Source: Comamonas sp. SCN 67-35
GTDB lineage: Bacteria > Pseudomonadota > Gammaproteobacteria > Burkholderiales > Burkholderiaceae_C
Assembly: GCA_001725255.1 (NCBI GenBank)
Contig: MEFV01000014.1
Coordinates: 1-64,000, forward strand
Direction: 5' to 3'
Length of the DNA stretch: 64,000 nucleotides
Shown here: positions 1-7,970 of the stretch, piece after piece
Position numbering within the stretch: the first letter of the stretch is position 1
How the letters are laid out: every line of letters starts with the position of its first letter
Notes under the pieces: model-generated
Databases searched by the model: none
Seen by the model: the letters and a program-made list of their open reading frames with translations, nothing else
Told to the model about the DNA's origin: nothing
Made by a program: the position numbers and the translations under genes

Positions 1-277
1 CTTTTGTCTTGCCTTCCGCATTTGCCTCCCGCATCCGCTCCCGGCAATTGCGGCCCGGTGGCAAGGCTGCACCAGCAGCCAGCGCACCGGCGAACACGGC
101 AATGGCCGCAGGCCAGCCGTGTTCGAGGCAAGACGCCTGCACGTGGGACGGCTGCGCCGGAGGCAGCGCGAAGTGCGGCGCGGATGCGCTCGCACTGCAT
201 GCGCGACGACACGGCAACAGCAGCCGGAACGACACGCCCGATAGCACGATGATGCGCAGCGAATCGGCGGCGATCAT
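1..277 (-). CDS. Possible partial ORF downstream of traF, unknown product
   Basis: An open frame begins with ATG at 277, overlapping the traF stop by four bases, and runs off the left edge without a stop (about 92 codons visible). The overlap and shared strand suggest it is the next gene of the transfer operon. The translation begins with a short hydrophobic stretch followed by Cys-, Ala- and Pro-rich sequence, and I recognise no family. In related conjugative elements the gene after traF is usually another transfer or mobilisation gene. It could equally be a frameshifted remnant. Confidence 0.3.
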   Translation of the reverse strand, partial: MIAADSLRIIVLSGVSFRLLLPCRRACSASASAPHFALPPAQPSHVQASCLEHGWPAAIAVFAGALAAGAALPPGRNCRERMREANAEGKTK

Positions 278-849
278 GAGCGTGACTCCAGCCAAACCGG
301 ACGTGCAACGCCGATCACGGCGGCTGCGCTGACCGGCCCGAAATACCGGCTGTCGAACGACGCCGGATTGGTGACGCTGAGCAGGAACAGCTCGCCAGGC
401 CGAAGGCGGCAGCACTGCTGCCAGGATGGCAGCGGACGGCCCAGGCGGTCGGCAGGCAGCACGGTGGCCGAAGGCACGCCGTCGATGCGAACGATGCCGC
501 CAGCGATGCACACCTCCTGCGGTGCGATCGCGCCCACGCGCTTGAGCAGCGGGATGCGCGTCGGCAGGTAGCCGCGCTGCGCAGCGAGCGCGGCAGCCTC
601 GGCGGGCAGCGGCACCAGCACGATACTGCCCACGCGCAATGAAGGAGCTAGCGAACGTGGCAGCGAGCTGGTGCGATGGTCGAGCGGATCGACGCGATAC
701 CAGCCGACCGCCACGCTGTCCGACGGGTTGTAGGTCAGGCGCGGCAGCGGATGCACGAAGGAGGCCCAGGCCAGCGCAGCGAGGCCGCAGGCGGACAGGC
801 CCGCCAGCACGAGGCGAGCACGCAGGCGGGAGCGAGGATGGGCCGTCAT
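274..849 (-). CDS. traF: TraF-type S26 signal peptidase of a conjugative element
   Basis: This 191-residue protein has a basic N-terminus, one membrane segment at about residues 12-32, and a periplasmic S26 peptidase fold. The Ser of NPSDSVAVG (S45) and the Lys in the PLLKRVG stretch (K103) match the catalytic Ser-Lys pair. TraF enzymes in RP4- and Tn4371-like systems mature the conjugative pilin. The ATG at 849 was chosen over longer frames because it overlaps the upstream DUF2840 stop by four bases. It is part of a minus-strand operon with the partition-like gene and DUF2840, an order I associate with Tn4371-family integrative elements. Confidence 0.82.
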   Translation of the reverse strand: MTAHPRSRLRARLVLAGLSACGLAALAWASFVHPLPRLTYNPSDSVAVGWYRVDPLDHRTSSLPRSLAPSLRVGSIVLVPLPAEAAALAAQRGYLPTRIPLLKRVGAIAPQEVCIAGGIVRIDGVPSATVLPADRLGRPLPSWQQCCRLRPGELFLLSVTNPASFDSRYFGPVSAAAVIGVARPVWLESRS

Positions 850-1391
850 GGCAACGCCCTCCCGGCCAGCCAGGCGGCGTGCCGCTCGGCGCTGTATTCG
901 GGCAGCGGCAAGCGCGCCGCGAGCCGATTGCCCAGCGTGCGCCAGTACGCGGGCGAGGCGGTAGCGGGCGCGATGCCCAGCGCTTCGATGCCGTCGATGC
1001 GCTCCAGCACGGCACGCACCGATTGCTCGCCCTCGGCGTGCAGCAGCAGGCGCGCGCCCGGCTGCACACCGGGGATGCGCTGCGCCGCATCGAACGGCGT
1101 GCAAGCCTGCATCACCATGAGCTGCCAGCGGATCGTGCCGTAGTCGTTGGCCTGCCAGCGGATGCGGCACAACATGGCGCCCGGCAGGAACACCGCGCTG
1201 CGCCGCCAGCGGTCGAGCTGGTGAGTGCGCGCGGGTTCGCCGAAGCGCAGGTAGAGCTTGAAACGCGGTTCGATGTAGGCCAACGCCACGCGCGTCAGCG
1301 GTGCGCTGGCAGGCTGGCCGGAAGGTGCTGCGAGCGCAGCCTTGGCCGCGATGGCGAAGGGTACGGTGGCAGGCGAAGCGGATGCAGTCAT
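846..1391 (-). CDS. DUF2840 family protein of a conjugative element
   Basis: This 181-residue protein has no signal peptide or membrane segment and matches from memory the DUF2840 family, whose members sit directly upstream of traF in integrative conjugative elements of Proteobacteria. Its biochemical role is unknown. The ATG at 1391 overlaps the preceding gene by four bases and its stop overlaps the traF start, so the three genes are probably translationally coupled. The Ala/Pro-rich first 35 residues look poorly conserved, and the central part, rich in Trp, Arg and hydrophobic residues, looks like the folded core. Confidence 0.75.
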   Translation of the reverse strand: MTASASPATVPFAIAAKAALAAPSGQPASAPLTRVALAYIEPRFKLYLRFGEPARTHQLDRWRRSAVFLPGAMLCRIRWQANDYGTIRWQLMVMQACTPFDAAQRIPGVQPGARLLLHAEGEQSVRAVLERIDGIEALGIAPATASPAYWRTLGNRLAARLPLPEYSAERHAAWLAGRALP

Positions 1392-1651
1392 GGCGTGTTC
1401 TCCCTGCGGTGTACTGGAAACTCCCGCTCCAGCAGGCCGCGCAGCAGGTCGGCCACGGTCACGCCTTGCGTGAAAGCCGAAACCTTGATGCGCGCCCGCA
1501 TCGCGGGCGTGATGTCGAGGGTCAGGCGGGCCGTGTAGAGGTCGCCCTTGCCCAGCGCATCGGCGTCGCCCTGGCGAATCCACGCCTCCGCGTGCGGATT
1601 CGCGGGCGGACGCGCGCCGATGCCGACGCGCTTTGCGCGAGGTGGCGGCAT
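1388..1651 (-). CDS. Small ParB-like / ribbon-helix-helix partition protein
   Basis: This 87-residue basic protein has a C-terminal half (YTARLTLDITPAMRARIK, then GVTVADLLRGLLEREF) that looks like a ribbon-helix-helix DNA-binding fold. Proteins of this kind are annotated as ParB-like partition proteins and precede DUF2840 and traF in Tn4371-like elements. A parA gene would normally lie just upstream, but here the ATG at 1651 abuts a truncated acetyltransferase on the other strand. The original promoter and parA therefore appear to have been lost, and whether the gene is still expressed is unclear. Confidence 0.6.
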   Translation of the reverse strand: MPPPRAKRVGIGARPPANPHAEAWIRQGDADALGKGDLYTARLTLDITPAMRARIKVSAFTQGVTVADLLRGLLEREFPVHRRENTP

Positions 1652-1856
1652 GCTCGCACTGCTGCTACGTCGCGCCTTCGACAAGGGCGGGCGTGATGCC
1701 TGGTTGCTGACGACGACGGCAGCGCCGTTCTTCGAGCGCGCGGGCTTCAAGCCAGTGGAGCGCGCAATCGCGCCGGCCTCGGTGCTGGCGACGCGGCAGG
1801 CTGCCAGCTTGTGTCCCGCCAGCGCAGCGTTGCTTAGGCGGTCGATCCATCTGTAG
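1650..1856 (+). pseudogene. C-terminal fragment of an ArsN-like GNAT acetyltransferase
   Basis: The frame reads LLTTTAAPFFERAGFKPVER and then a Cys-Pro-Ala-Ser segment near the stop. This is the end of the GNAT family often found with arsenic-resistance genes (ArsN2-like). Only about 68 residues remain. The N-terminal half and the start of the acetyl-CoA motif are missing, and homology fades at about 1640-1650, exactly where the oppositely oriented partition gene begins. I read this as a deletion or insertion junction. An in-frame ATG at 1650 exists, but the fragment lacks the acetyl-CoA binding loop, so it is unlikely to be active. Confidence 0.65.
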
Positions 1857-1869
1857 CGCGCAAGAGCCG

Positions 1870-2925
1870 TCACGGCTTGCGCTGTTCGATCTGCAATCGC
1901 GCCCGCTCGGTCGCCTGCTGCAACTTCTCTCCCAGCACCGCGCGCGGTGGCAAAGTCGTCAGGTACTCGGCCACATGGATGCCCGACTTGTCCAGTTCCA
2001 GCAACTCGATCTGCTCGCGCTTCTTCCCAGTGCAAAGGATGATCCCCAGCGGCGAGGCTTCTTCCGGCTCTCGCTCGTGCTTGTCGAGCCAGCGCAGGTA
2101 AAGCTCCATCTGCCCTTTGTAGGCCGCCTTGAAGTCTCCAACCTTCAATTCCACTGCCACCAGCCGCCGCAGCTTGCGGTTATAGAACAGCAGATCGAGG
2201 TGGAAATCCTCGTCGTCGATCTGGATGCGCTTCTGTCGGGCGACGAAGGAGAAGCCCGCGCCCAGCTCCAGCAGGAAGGATTCCATTTCGCGGATGATCG
2301 CAGCTTCGAGGTCGCCTTCCTGCCAGGTGTCCCGCAGGCCCAGGAAGTCGAGGATGTACGGGTCGCGCATGACCAGCGACGGCGACATGCGCTGCGCATC
2401 GCGCATGGCGGCCAGCTCTTGCGCGATCGTCTCGTCCGGCTTCTTGGACAGCGCCGTGCGCTCGTACAGCATCGAGTCGATGCGTTCGCGCAGCGTCCGC
2501 ACGCTCCAACGCTGGGCTCCGGCCATCTGCGCATAGTAGTCTCGCTGCATCGGTTCCTTGAGGGCCAGCAGCAGGACGAAATGCGACCAGCTCAATTGTC
2601 GCGACAGTGTCGCGACAATTGGCTCATCCGGGAACGTGATGGCGAACTTGACCATCCGGCGCAGGTTCTTCTCCCCGAAGCCCCGCCCGTAGTCGCGGGC
2701 AAGCTGCTCGGCCAGGGTCGACAAGATTTCCTCGCCGTACCCGGCCCGCTGGCCGGCCAGCACCTCCGTATGGATGCGCTGGCCGATGCGCCAGAACAGC
2801 AGTGTCAGCTCCGCATTGATCGCCGAGGCGGCGCGCTGGTGCGCCGCCTCGATCAGTGCCCGAATGTCGCCCAGCAACGCCGGCGGTGCTGCGGGCGATG
2901 CTATGGTTGATCGACGCCCGTTCAT
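1870..2925 (-). CDS. yhcG: YhcG/DUF1016 family PD-(D/E)XK nuclease-like protein
   Basis: At 351 residues this is full length for the DUF1016 family. The N-terminal part (about 20-180) is the helical DUF1016_N region with the hallmark ATLSRQLSWSHF segment (105-116). The C-terminal part carries the PD-(D/E)XK core: D244 in HLDLLFY, then E259-x-K261 in AVELK, and Q272. Family members occur on mobile islands and near restriction systems, and a nuclease role is predicted from the fold. Its ATG overlaps the integrase stop by four bases, so it is coupled to the integrase and is probably a passenger gene of the element. Confidence 0.85.
   Translation of the reverse strand: MNGRRSTIASPAAPPALLGDIRALIEAAHQRAASAINAELTLLFWRIGQRIHTEVLAGQRAGYGEEILSTLAEQLARDYGRGFGEKNLRRMVKFAITFPDEPIVATLSRQLSWSHFVLLLALKEPMQRDYYAQMAGAQRWSVRTLRERIDSMLYERTALSKKPDETIAQELAAMRDAQRMSPSLVMRDPYILDFLGLRDTWQEGDLEAAIIREMESFLLELGAGFSFVARQKRIQIDDEDFHLDLLFYNRKLRRLVAVELKVGDFKAAYKGQMELYLRWLDKHEREPEEASPLGIILCTGKKREQIELLELDKSGIHVAEYLTTLPPRAVLGEKLQQATERARLQIEQRKP
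2593..2621. repeat. 29-bp perfect palindrome inside yhcG
   Basis: Two 14-base arms (CAATTGTCGCGACA and its exact complement) flank a single G at 2607. The palindrome lies in codons for the most conserved segment of the YhcG family (ATLSRQL). Whether it is a chance result of codon use or a protein-binding site cannot be told from one copy. Confidence 0.9.
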
Positions 2926-4121
2926 GCTGCCACCTCCGCAAGTTGCCGCGCGCCCGTGATGGCTTGGCGCCGGCTTGCCACCAACTCGGCCGCATCGCGC
3001 ACCGGCTTGTCCTCGGTATGGACGTAGTGCATGAACATCGCCACGGTCTTGTGGCCCGTCAGTTTCATGCCCACCTTGGTCGGCACGCCCGAATTGGCAA
3101 TGTCGGTCGTCGCCCGATGGCGGATGCCGTGCGTGCCGACGTGCGGCACGCCGGCGGCCTTGAGCACGCGCTTCCAGCCGCCATAGTGTTCGCCATGCGT
3201 CAGATGCCGGGCCGGGTCGTTGGGCGACGGCAGGACGTAGGGGCAGCCCTGCCGGCGCGGCGCGGTGGACAGCAGCCGATAGGCTTCCTCGCTCATGGGC
3301 TTGGAAATGCCGCCGGTCTTGCTGTCGGGCCAGACGACGCGGCGCTTTTCCAGATCAACCCAGTCCCATTCGAGCGGGCAGATTTCGGAGCGGCGGGCGG
3401 CAAACTCGAATTGCAGGCGGATCGCCAGCGGGATGACATAGTTCTCCAGCCCTTCCGCCTCCAGCTTCTCCAGGTGGCGGAAGATCCGCACCAGTTCATC
3501 GTCCACGATGAGGCGAGTTTCCTTGCCGGGCGGGTACATCGGGACGTGACGGCAAGGATTCGTACCGTCAGGGCGCAGCCCCCACACTTCGGCCAAGTTG
3601 AACATCTTGCGCAGCACGCCAAAGGTGCGGTTGGCCTCAGCCTGCTTGTAGGCCAGCTTCTTCATCAGCGCAGCCACATCCGGGCGCTTTACGTCCTGCA
3701 CCTTCATCCGGCCCATGATCGGGATGATGCAACGGTCGATGACGCCCTGATAGCCGCGCTGCGTGCTGGGCTTGTTGCGCTGCTTGGAGTAATCCTCCAT
3801 GAAGGTGGTGCAATACTCCTTCATGGTCGGCGCCTTGCGGGCGGCGTTCTTGGCTGCGCTCGGATCACCGCCCCGGCGAACCTCGGCCAGCCACTCCTGC
3901 GCCATGACGCGGGCCTGCTCGACGGTCAATTCCCCGTACTGGCCCAGAGCAGGCTTGCGGCGCTCGCCGGCGTTCGTGCGGTACTGGAGCATGAACACCT
4001 TGCGGCCGGCTGGGGTGATCTTGCACAGGAAGCCGGGCACCACGGTGTCCCGGAGTTCGACGGCCTGCGCCTGGGGCTTGGCGGCATCGACGACGGATTT
4101 GGTGAGCTTGATTCTTGCCAT
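2922..4121 (-). CDS. Tyrosine recombinase (phage/island integrase)
   Basis: This is a 399-residue integrase of the P4-like class. It has an N-terminal DUF4102-type arm-binding domain (about 1-85), a SAM-like core-binding domain (about 95-185) and a C-terminal catalytic domain. All catalytic residues are visible: Arg in AARRSEI (R243), Lys in DSKTGG (K268), H331-x-x-R334 in THGIRHR, H357 in LTGHKT and the nucleophile Y366 in MHYVHTED. The ATG at 4121 has a good site (GAGGAG) eight bases upstream. A longer frame from 4157 lacks one. It probably governs integration of the element lying to its left. No tRNA is adjacent. Confidence 0.92.
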   Translation of the reverse strand: MARIKLTKSVVDAAKPQAQAVELRDTVVPGFLCKITPAGRKVFMLQYRTNAGERRKPALGQYGELTVEQARVMAQEWLAEVRRGGDPSAAKNAARKAPTMKEYCTTFMEDYSKQRNKPSTQRGYQGVIDRCIIPIMGRMKVQDVKRPDVAALMKKLAYKQAEANRTFGVLRKMFNLAEVWGLRPDGTNPCRHVPMYPPGKETRLIVDDELVRIFRHLEKLEAEGLENYVIPLAIRLQFEFAARRSEICPLEWDWVDLEKRRVVWPDSKTGGISKPMSEEAYRLLSTAPRRQGCPYVLPSPNDPARHLTHGEHYGGWKRVLKAAGVPHVGTHGIRHRATTDIANSGVPTKVGMKLTGHKTVAMFMHYVHTEDKPVRDAAELVASRRQAITGARQLAEVAA

Positions 4122-4218
4122 GATGACTCCTCGGAAACCTCGGTTTCCAAGAGCCACATGGGAGCCACGCGACCGGAAGCCGGGTCAAGTTTCGGAAAGC
4201 ACCGGCATATGTTGAACT

Positions 4219-4259
4219 CGCCTAAGCCATTGATAAACCTGCTGTAGCGGGCTTAGGCG
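4219..4259. repeat. Inverted repeat upstream of the integrase, possible attachment-site structure
   Basis: CGCCTAAGCC at 4219-4228 is exactly complementary to GGCTTAGGCG at 4250-4259, with 21 bases between. It lies about 100 bp upstream of the integrase start, close to where element-like genes end and ordinary chromosomal genes resume. It could be part of an attachment site, an excision-factor site, or a simple hairpin. No second copy was found in the window. Confidence 0.45.
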
Positions 4260-4290
4260 TAGTCCAGCGAAATGCCGGGCTAGAGTCATC

Positions 4291-4325
4291 GTCAAACAAA
4301 AAAGGGTAGCGTGAGGCTACCCTTT
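4291..4325 (-). terminator. Rho-independent terminator of the 4393-4851 gene
   Basis: AAAGGGTAGC (4301-4310) pairs perfectly with GCTACCCTTT (4316-4325) around a five-base loop. Read on the minus strand it is followed by a T-rich run (TTTTTTGTTTG). It lies about 70 bp past the stop of the minus-strand gene ending at 4393. Confidence 0.88.
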
Positions 4326-4392
4326 GAATCCGGGCTCTGCAGACGCTCCCCACCAGGCAGGCGCACAGTTGCCCGGCGCGCCAACCCGAGGC

Positions 4393-4851
4393 TCAAAGAC
4401 CCCCGGTACGCTTGATGGACGGGTCGGCGTAGGTGAGCGGCTTGTCGGGCGCAGGCGGCGGCACCTGCTGATTCAGGCGCGCATCCAGCGTGGTCTGGTT
4501 CATGTCCTCCGCCAGCTGCACCGCCTGGCCGCTGGCACGCCACATGGACTGCACGATGTCGATGAGCTGCTGGTACAGGGGCGGATCACGCGGCGGCGGC
4601 TCGACCTCCTGGGGCTTTTCCTTTTGCGGCTCGGCCAGCGTCCAGTCGCGCTGGATGGGATCGGGCAGGCCGGTTTTCTCGGACAGGCGCACGATCGCGC
4701 CCGCGCCCAGCTCGTTGGTGGATTCAACCGGATTGGCCGGGTTGATCGGTCGCACGGGCACGGCCCCAGAGGCGCCCGTGGAATACAGGTCGCTTTGCGG
4801 ACGCGACTGCGACCACTGCGCGGCGGTTCGTTCTACAGGTGACAGTGGCAT
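4393..4851 (-). CDS. Conserved hypothetical protein (152 aa)
   Basis: I do not recognise a named family. The protein is soluble, without a signal peptide or membrane segment. The first 50 residues are polar and low complexity, followed by a more ordered region (about 65-140) rich in charged residues and Pro (PPPRDPPLYQQLIDIV). The ATG at 4851 has a GGAG site ten bases upstream, so it was preferred over the longer frame from 4926. It is a single-gene unit with its own terminator. It lies at the chromosome side of the element boundary and does not look mobile. Confidence 0.7.
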   Translation of the reverse strand: MPLSPVERTAAQWSQSRPQSDLYSTGASGAVPVRPINPANPVESTNELGAGAIVRLSEKTGLPDPIQRDWTLAEPQKEKPQEVEPPPRDPPLYQQLIDIVQSMWRASGQAVQLAEDMNQTTLDARLNQQVPPPAPDKPLTYADPSIKRTGGL

Positions 4852-5011
4852 GGCGGTGCTCCTCGATGGCGGCAGCGACCAGCAGATACAGCTAGCACTA
4901 CGTCGTACCTGCATTACGGCAAACAAGAGGGCAAATGAAGGTTTTTTCAGATTTTGTTACAAAATAGCTGGCCACCCGATCCGCGGTCGCCGTCACGGTT
5001 CGGGATAAAAA

Positions 5012-5052
5012 CAGCCTAAAACAAATACCTGTACTGCGCTTGCAGCTATAAA
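5012..5052 (-). repeat. Dispersed short repeat with ATAGCTG core, copy 1
   Basis: On the minus strand the text reads TTTTTATAGCTGCAAGCG and runs into AGGTATTTG. It shares the ATAGCTG core and the following GCGC/AAGC-rich stretch with copies near 10143, 33339 and 53905. It overlaps the last codons of the DUF1854 gene, which may have gained its stop from the repeat. Confidence 0.6.
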
Positions 5053-5516
5053 AACCGCTCAAGAAGTTTGCGTGAGCCCTTGTCCAGCTGGGTGAGGTCG
5101 GCGATCTGGAACTGAACGCCATCGCTCGCACTGATGCGCAGATGCGTGCGCGGAGCCAGGCGCCGGATGTCTTCCTCGCCCTTGAGCACCAGCGTGGCGG
5201 CGCCGCGATCGGTCTGAACCTGCCAGGTGCTGGGCGTGGAAAAGCTCGACACCGAGACGATGCGCGTGATCGCGGGCAGGAACTCGCGCACGCGCAGGTC
5301 TTCCTCGATCAGCGCGCGCACCTCGGGCGCAAGCTCAGCCAGCCGCGCTATCCAGATCAGCTCGTTGCCCTCGGGCCCGACAAGCGACAGCCCCTCGTCG
5401 GGCGCGGCGATCGGAAACGCCCGCACGGGCGTGACGCCCACGTGCTCGCTGCCGTCGGCCATGTGCAGCACGAGGCGCCCATGGGCGTTGCGCCTGAGTT
5501 CATACAGACGGCTCAT
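5046..5516 (-). CDS. DUF1854 family protein linked to cyanophycin metabolism
   Basis: This 156-residue soluble protein belongs, by its sequence pattern (GVTPVRAFPIAAPDEGLSLV, then a region ending in LTQLDKGSRKLLERFL), to DUF1854, a family repeatedly found next to cyanophycin synthetases. Its function is unknown. Its ATG overlaps the stop of the ABC transporter gene by four bases, so the two products are probably made together, and the DUF1854 protein may be a soluble partner of the transporter. Residues 12-60 look like a small beta-rich domain. No catalytic motif is evident. Confidence 0.85.
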   Translation of the reverse strand: MSRLYELRRNAHGRLVLHMADGSEHVGVTPVRAFPIAAPDEGLSLVGPEGNELIWIARLAELAPEVRALIEEDLRVREFLPAITRIVSVSSFSTPSTWQVQTDRGAATLVLKGEEDIRRLAPRTHLRISASDGVQFQIADLTQLDKGSRKLLERFL

Positions 5517-7777
5517 GCGATCACCTCTTCTTCTTCGGCCGCGCGGCGCACCTGTGCCTGGTACAGGCGCCAGTAGGCGCCTTCGCGCGCCATGAGTTCA
5601 TCGTGCGGGCCAATCTCGACGATTTCGCCGCGATCCATCACCACCAGACGATCGGCCTTGCGCAGCGTGGACAGGCGGTGGGCGATGGCGATGGTCGTGC
5701 GCCCCTGCACCAGGTTGTCGAGCGCCTTCTGGATTTCTTTCTCGGTCTCGGTGTCGACGGCCGAGGTCGCCTCGTCCAGAATCAGCACGCGCGGGTCGAT
5801 CAAGAGCGCGCGCGCGATGCTGATGCGCTGGCGCTCACCGCCCGACAGGCCCTGGCCGCGCTCGCCCACGAGTGAGTCGTAGCCCAGCGGCAGGCGCAGG
5901 ATGAAGTCGTGCGCGTGGGCGGCGCGCGCGGCGGCGATGATTTCTTCACGCGTGGCCTCGGGCTTGCCGTAGGCGATGTTCTCGGCCACGGTGCCGAAGA
6001 ACAGGAAGGGCTCCTGCAGCACCAGGCCGATGTGGCGGCGCCAGTCGCTGACTGCCATGCGCCGGATGTCGACACCATCGACGCTGATCGAGCCGTCGGC
6101 CACGTCGTAGAAGCGGCTGATGAGGTTCACCAGCGTGCTCTTGCCCGAGCCGCTGTGACCCACGAGTCCGATCATCTCGCCCGGGCGGATGGTGAGCGAC
6201 AGGTTTTTGATCACCGTGCGGCTGCCGTAGCGAAACACCACATCCCGCAGCGCGATCGCCCCCTCCACCCGGGGCAGGCGCACCGGGTTGACCGGGTCGG
6301 GCACGTTGCTCACGTGGTCCAGGATGTCGAAGATGCGCTTGGCACCGGCGGCGGCCTTCTGCGTGACCGAGACGATGCGGCTCATGGAATCGAGCCGCGT
6401 GTAAAAGCGCCCGATGTAGGCGATGAAGGCGGTAAGCACGCCCACCGTGATCTGCTCGTGCGCCACCAGCCAGATGCCGAAGGCCCAGACCACGAGCAGG
6501 CCGATTTCGGTCATCAGCGTGACGGTGGGCGAAAACAGGCTCCAGGTCTTGTTCAGCCGGTCGTTGGCCTGCAGGTTGCGCTGGTTGGCCAGGCGAAAGC
6601 GCTCGGCCTCGCGCGATTCCTGGGCAAAGGCCTTGACCACGCGGATGCCGGGAATCGTGTCGGCCAGCACGTTGGTCACCTCGCTCCAGATGCGGTCCAT
6701 CTTCTCGAAGCCGGTGCGCAGGCGGTCGCGCACGCCGTGGATCATCCAGGCGATGAAGGGCAGCGGCACCAGCGTGACGAGCGCGAGCCAGGGGCTGATC
6801 GACACCAGGATGACGGCCGTCATCACCATCATCAGCACGTCGGTGGCGAAATCGAGCGCGTGCAGCGAGAGAAAGACGTTGATGCGATCGGTTTCCGAGC
6901 CGATGCGCGCCATCAGGTCACCCGTGCGCTTGCTGCCGAAGTAATCGAGCGACAGGCGCAGCAGGTGCTCGTAGGTGGCGGTGCGCAGATCGGCGCCGAT
7001 GCGCTCGGAGACCAGCGCCAGCACCCAGGTGCGGGCCCAACCCAAACCCCAGGCCAGCAGCGCGGACGCGAGCAGCCCACTCAGATACAGCGCAACGAGC
7101 GAGGCCGGAATGTGCTTGCCGTCCTGAAACGGGATCAGCACGTCGTCCATCAACGGAATCGTCAGATAGGGCGGCACCAGCGTGGCCGCGGTGGACAGCA
7201 GCGTGAGCACGAAGCCCAGCAGCAGCTTCTTGCGGTACGGTCTGGCGAAGCGCCACAGCCGCAACAGCACCCAGGTGGAGGCGGCGGGCTCCTCTTCGCG
7301 CGCGCCGCAGACGGGGCATTCGTCGCTGCCCTCGGGCAGGGGCGTGTGGCAATGGGGACAACGGCCCTCCTCCTCGGCGGAGGGCGCCTCGGCATGGGGC
7401 TCGCCCAGATGCTCGATGCTGCGCGTGAAATGGTGCTGAAACTCCAGCGCCTTCGAATGATGCGAGAGCGTGAAGCGCCACAGCGCCAGCCGCCCCCGGG
7501 CACCGTGCAGTTCCAGCGTGCCCACGCCCGCGGCGTCAAATTCCTGCAGGGTGAGGTCCTTGGCGAGCGGCCACTGCAGCCATCGGCCCTGCCCGTCACG
7601 CGCCAGCAGGCGGGTGTCGGTCAGGGCCAGGGAGCCCGGCGCGAAGCGCAGATCGGCGTCAAGGTCAACCTCGAAAGCGGCCCGTACGTTTTCACTGGGT
7701 GCCAGCACGTCCTGCCAGCCATGATTCAAAGGTTGCGTCAGGGCGTCCGGGCCACCCTTTTGATCGTGATGTTGCAT
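5513..7777 (-). CDS. ABC exporter-type protein with zinc ribbon, cyanophycin-associated
   Basis: This 754-residue half-transporter has an extra N-terminal soluble region (about 1-165) ending in a zinc-ribbon motif (C140, C143, C154, C157). Six membrane segments (about 185-460) and a complete nucleotide-binding domain follow, with Walker A GHSGSGKST, signature LSGGERQ and Walker B LILDEATS. The added N-terminus is unlike ordinary lipid or drug exporters and fits the cyanophycin-linked ABC family. It is divergent from the two synthetase genes and coupled to DUF1854. The substrate is unknown. An in-frame GTG at 7795 is an alternative start. Confidence 0.82.
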   Translation of the reverse strand: MQHHDQKGGPDALTQPLNHGWQDVLAPSENVRAAFEVDLDADLRFAPGSLALTDTRLLARDGQGRWLQWPLAKDLTLQEFDAAGVGTLELHGARGRLALWRFTLSHHSKALEFQHHFTRSIEHLGEPHAEAPSAEEEGRCPHCHTPLPEGSDECPVCGAREEEPAASTWVLLRLWRFARPYRKKLLLGFVLTLLSTAATLVPPYLTIPLMDDVLIPFQDGKHIPASLVALYLSGLLASALLAWGLGWARTWVLALVSERIGADLRTATYEHLLRLSLDYFGSKRTGDLMARIGSETDRINVFLSLHALDFATDVLMMVMTAVILVSISPWLALVTLVPLPFIAWMIHGVRDRLRTGFEKMDRIWSEVTNVLADTIPGIRVVKAFAQESREAERFRLANQRNLQANDRLNKTWSLFSPTVTLMTEIGLLVVWAFGIWLVAHEQITVGVLTAFIAYIGRFYTRLDSMSRIVSVTQKAAAGAKRIFDILDHVSNVPDPVNPVRLPRVEGAIALRDVVFRYGSRTVIKNLSLTIRPGEMIGLVGHSGSGKSTLVNLISRFYDVADGSISVDGVDIRRMAVSDWRRHIGLVLQEPFLFFGTVAENIAYGKPEATREEIIAAARAAHAHDFILRLPLGYDSLVGERGQGLSGGERQRISIARALLIDPRVLILDEATSAVDTETEKEIQKALDNLVQGRTTIAIAHRLSTLRKADRLVVMDRGEIVEIGPHDELMAREGAYWRLYQAQVRRAAEEEEVIA

Positions 7778-7970
7778 TGTTCGTTGTCTGGACACCGCGT
7801 GCGCGCCGCAGCCGCCTCATGGGAGGCGTCTACCCGGATGAAGGCCGGGGCACACGCACGACGTACAACGCACAGTAACGCAAATGGCATGCAAGTGGCT
7901 GACAGCGGCTTGCGGCATCATTCGCATCCGCGCCCCGGCGCACGTTTCTTGAAACCTAACCATACAAGCC

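Noticed and set aside
1650-1856. A complete small acetyltransferase gene
   Set aside because: The acetyl-CoA loop and N-terminal strands of the GNAT fold are missing, so it is better called a fragment.
1-4260. An insertion sequence
   Set aside because: No transposase, terminal inverted repeats or target duplications were seen. The mobility genes are an integrase and transfer genes instead.
4121-4300. A tRNA gene as integrase target
   Set aside because: No cloverleaf arms or TTC-containing T loop could be found in the gap next to the integrase.
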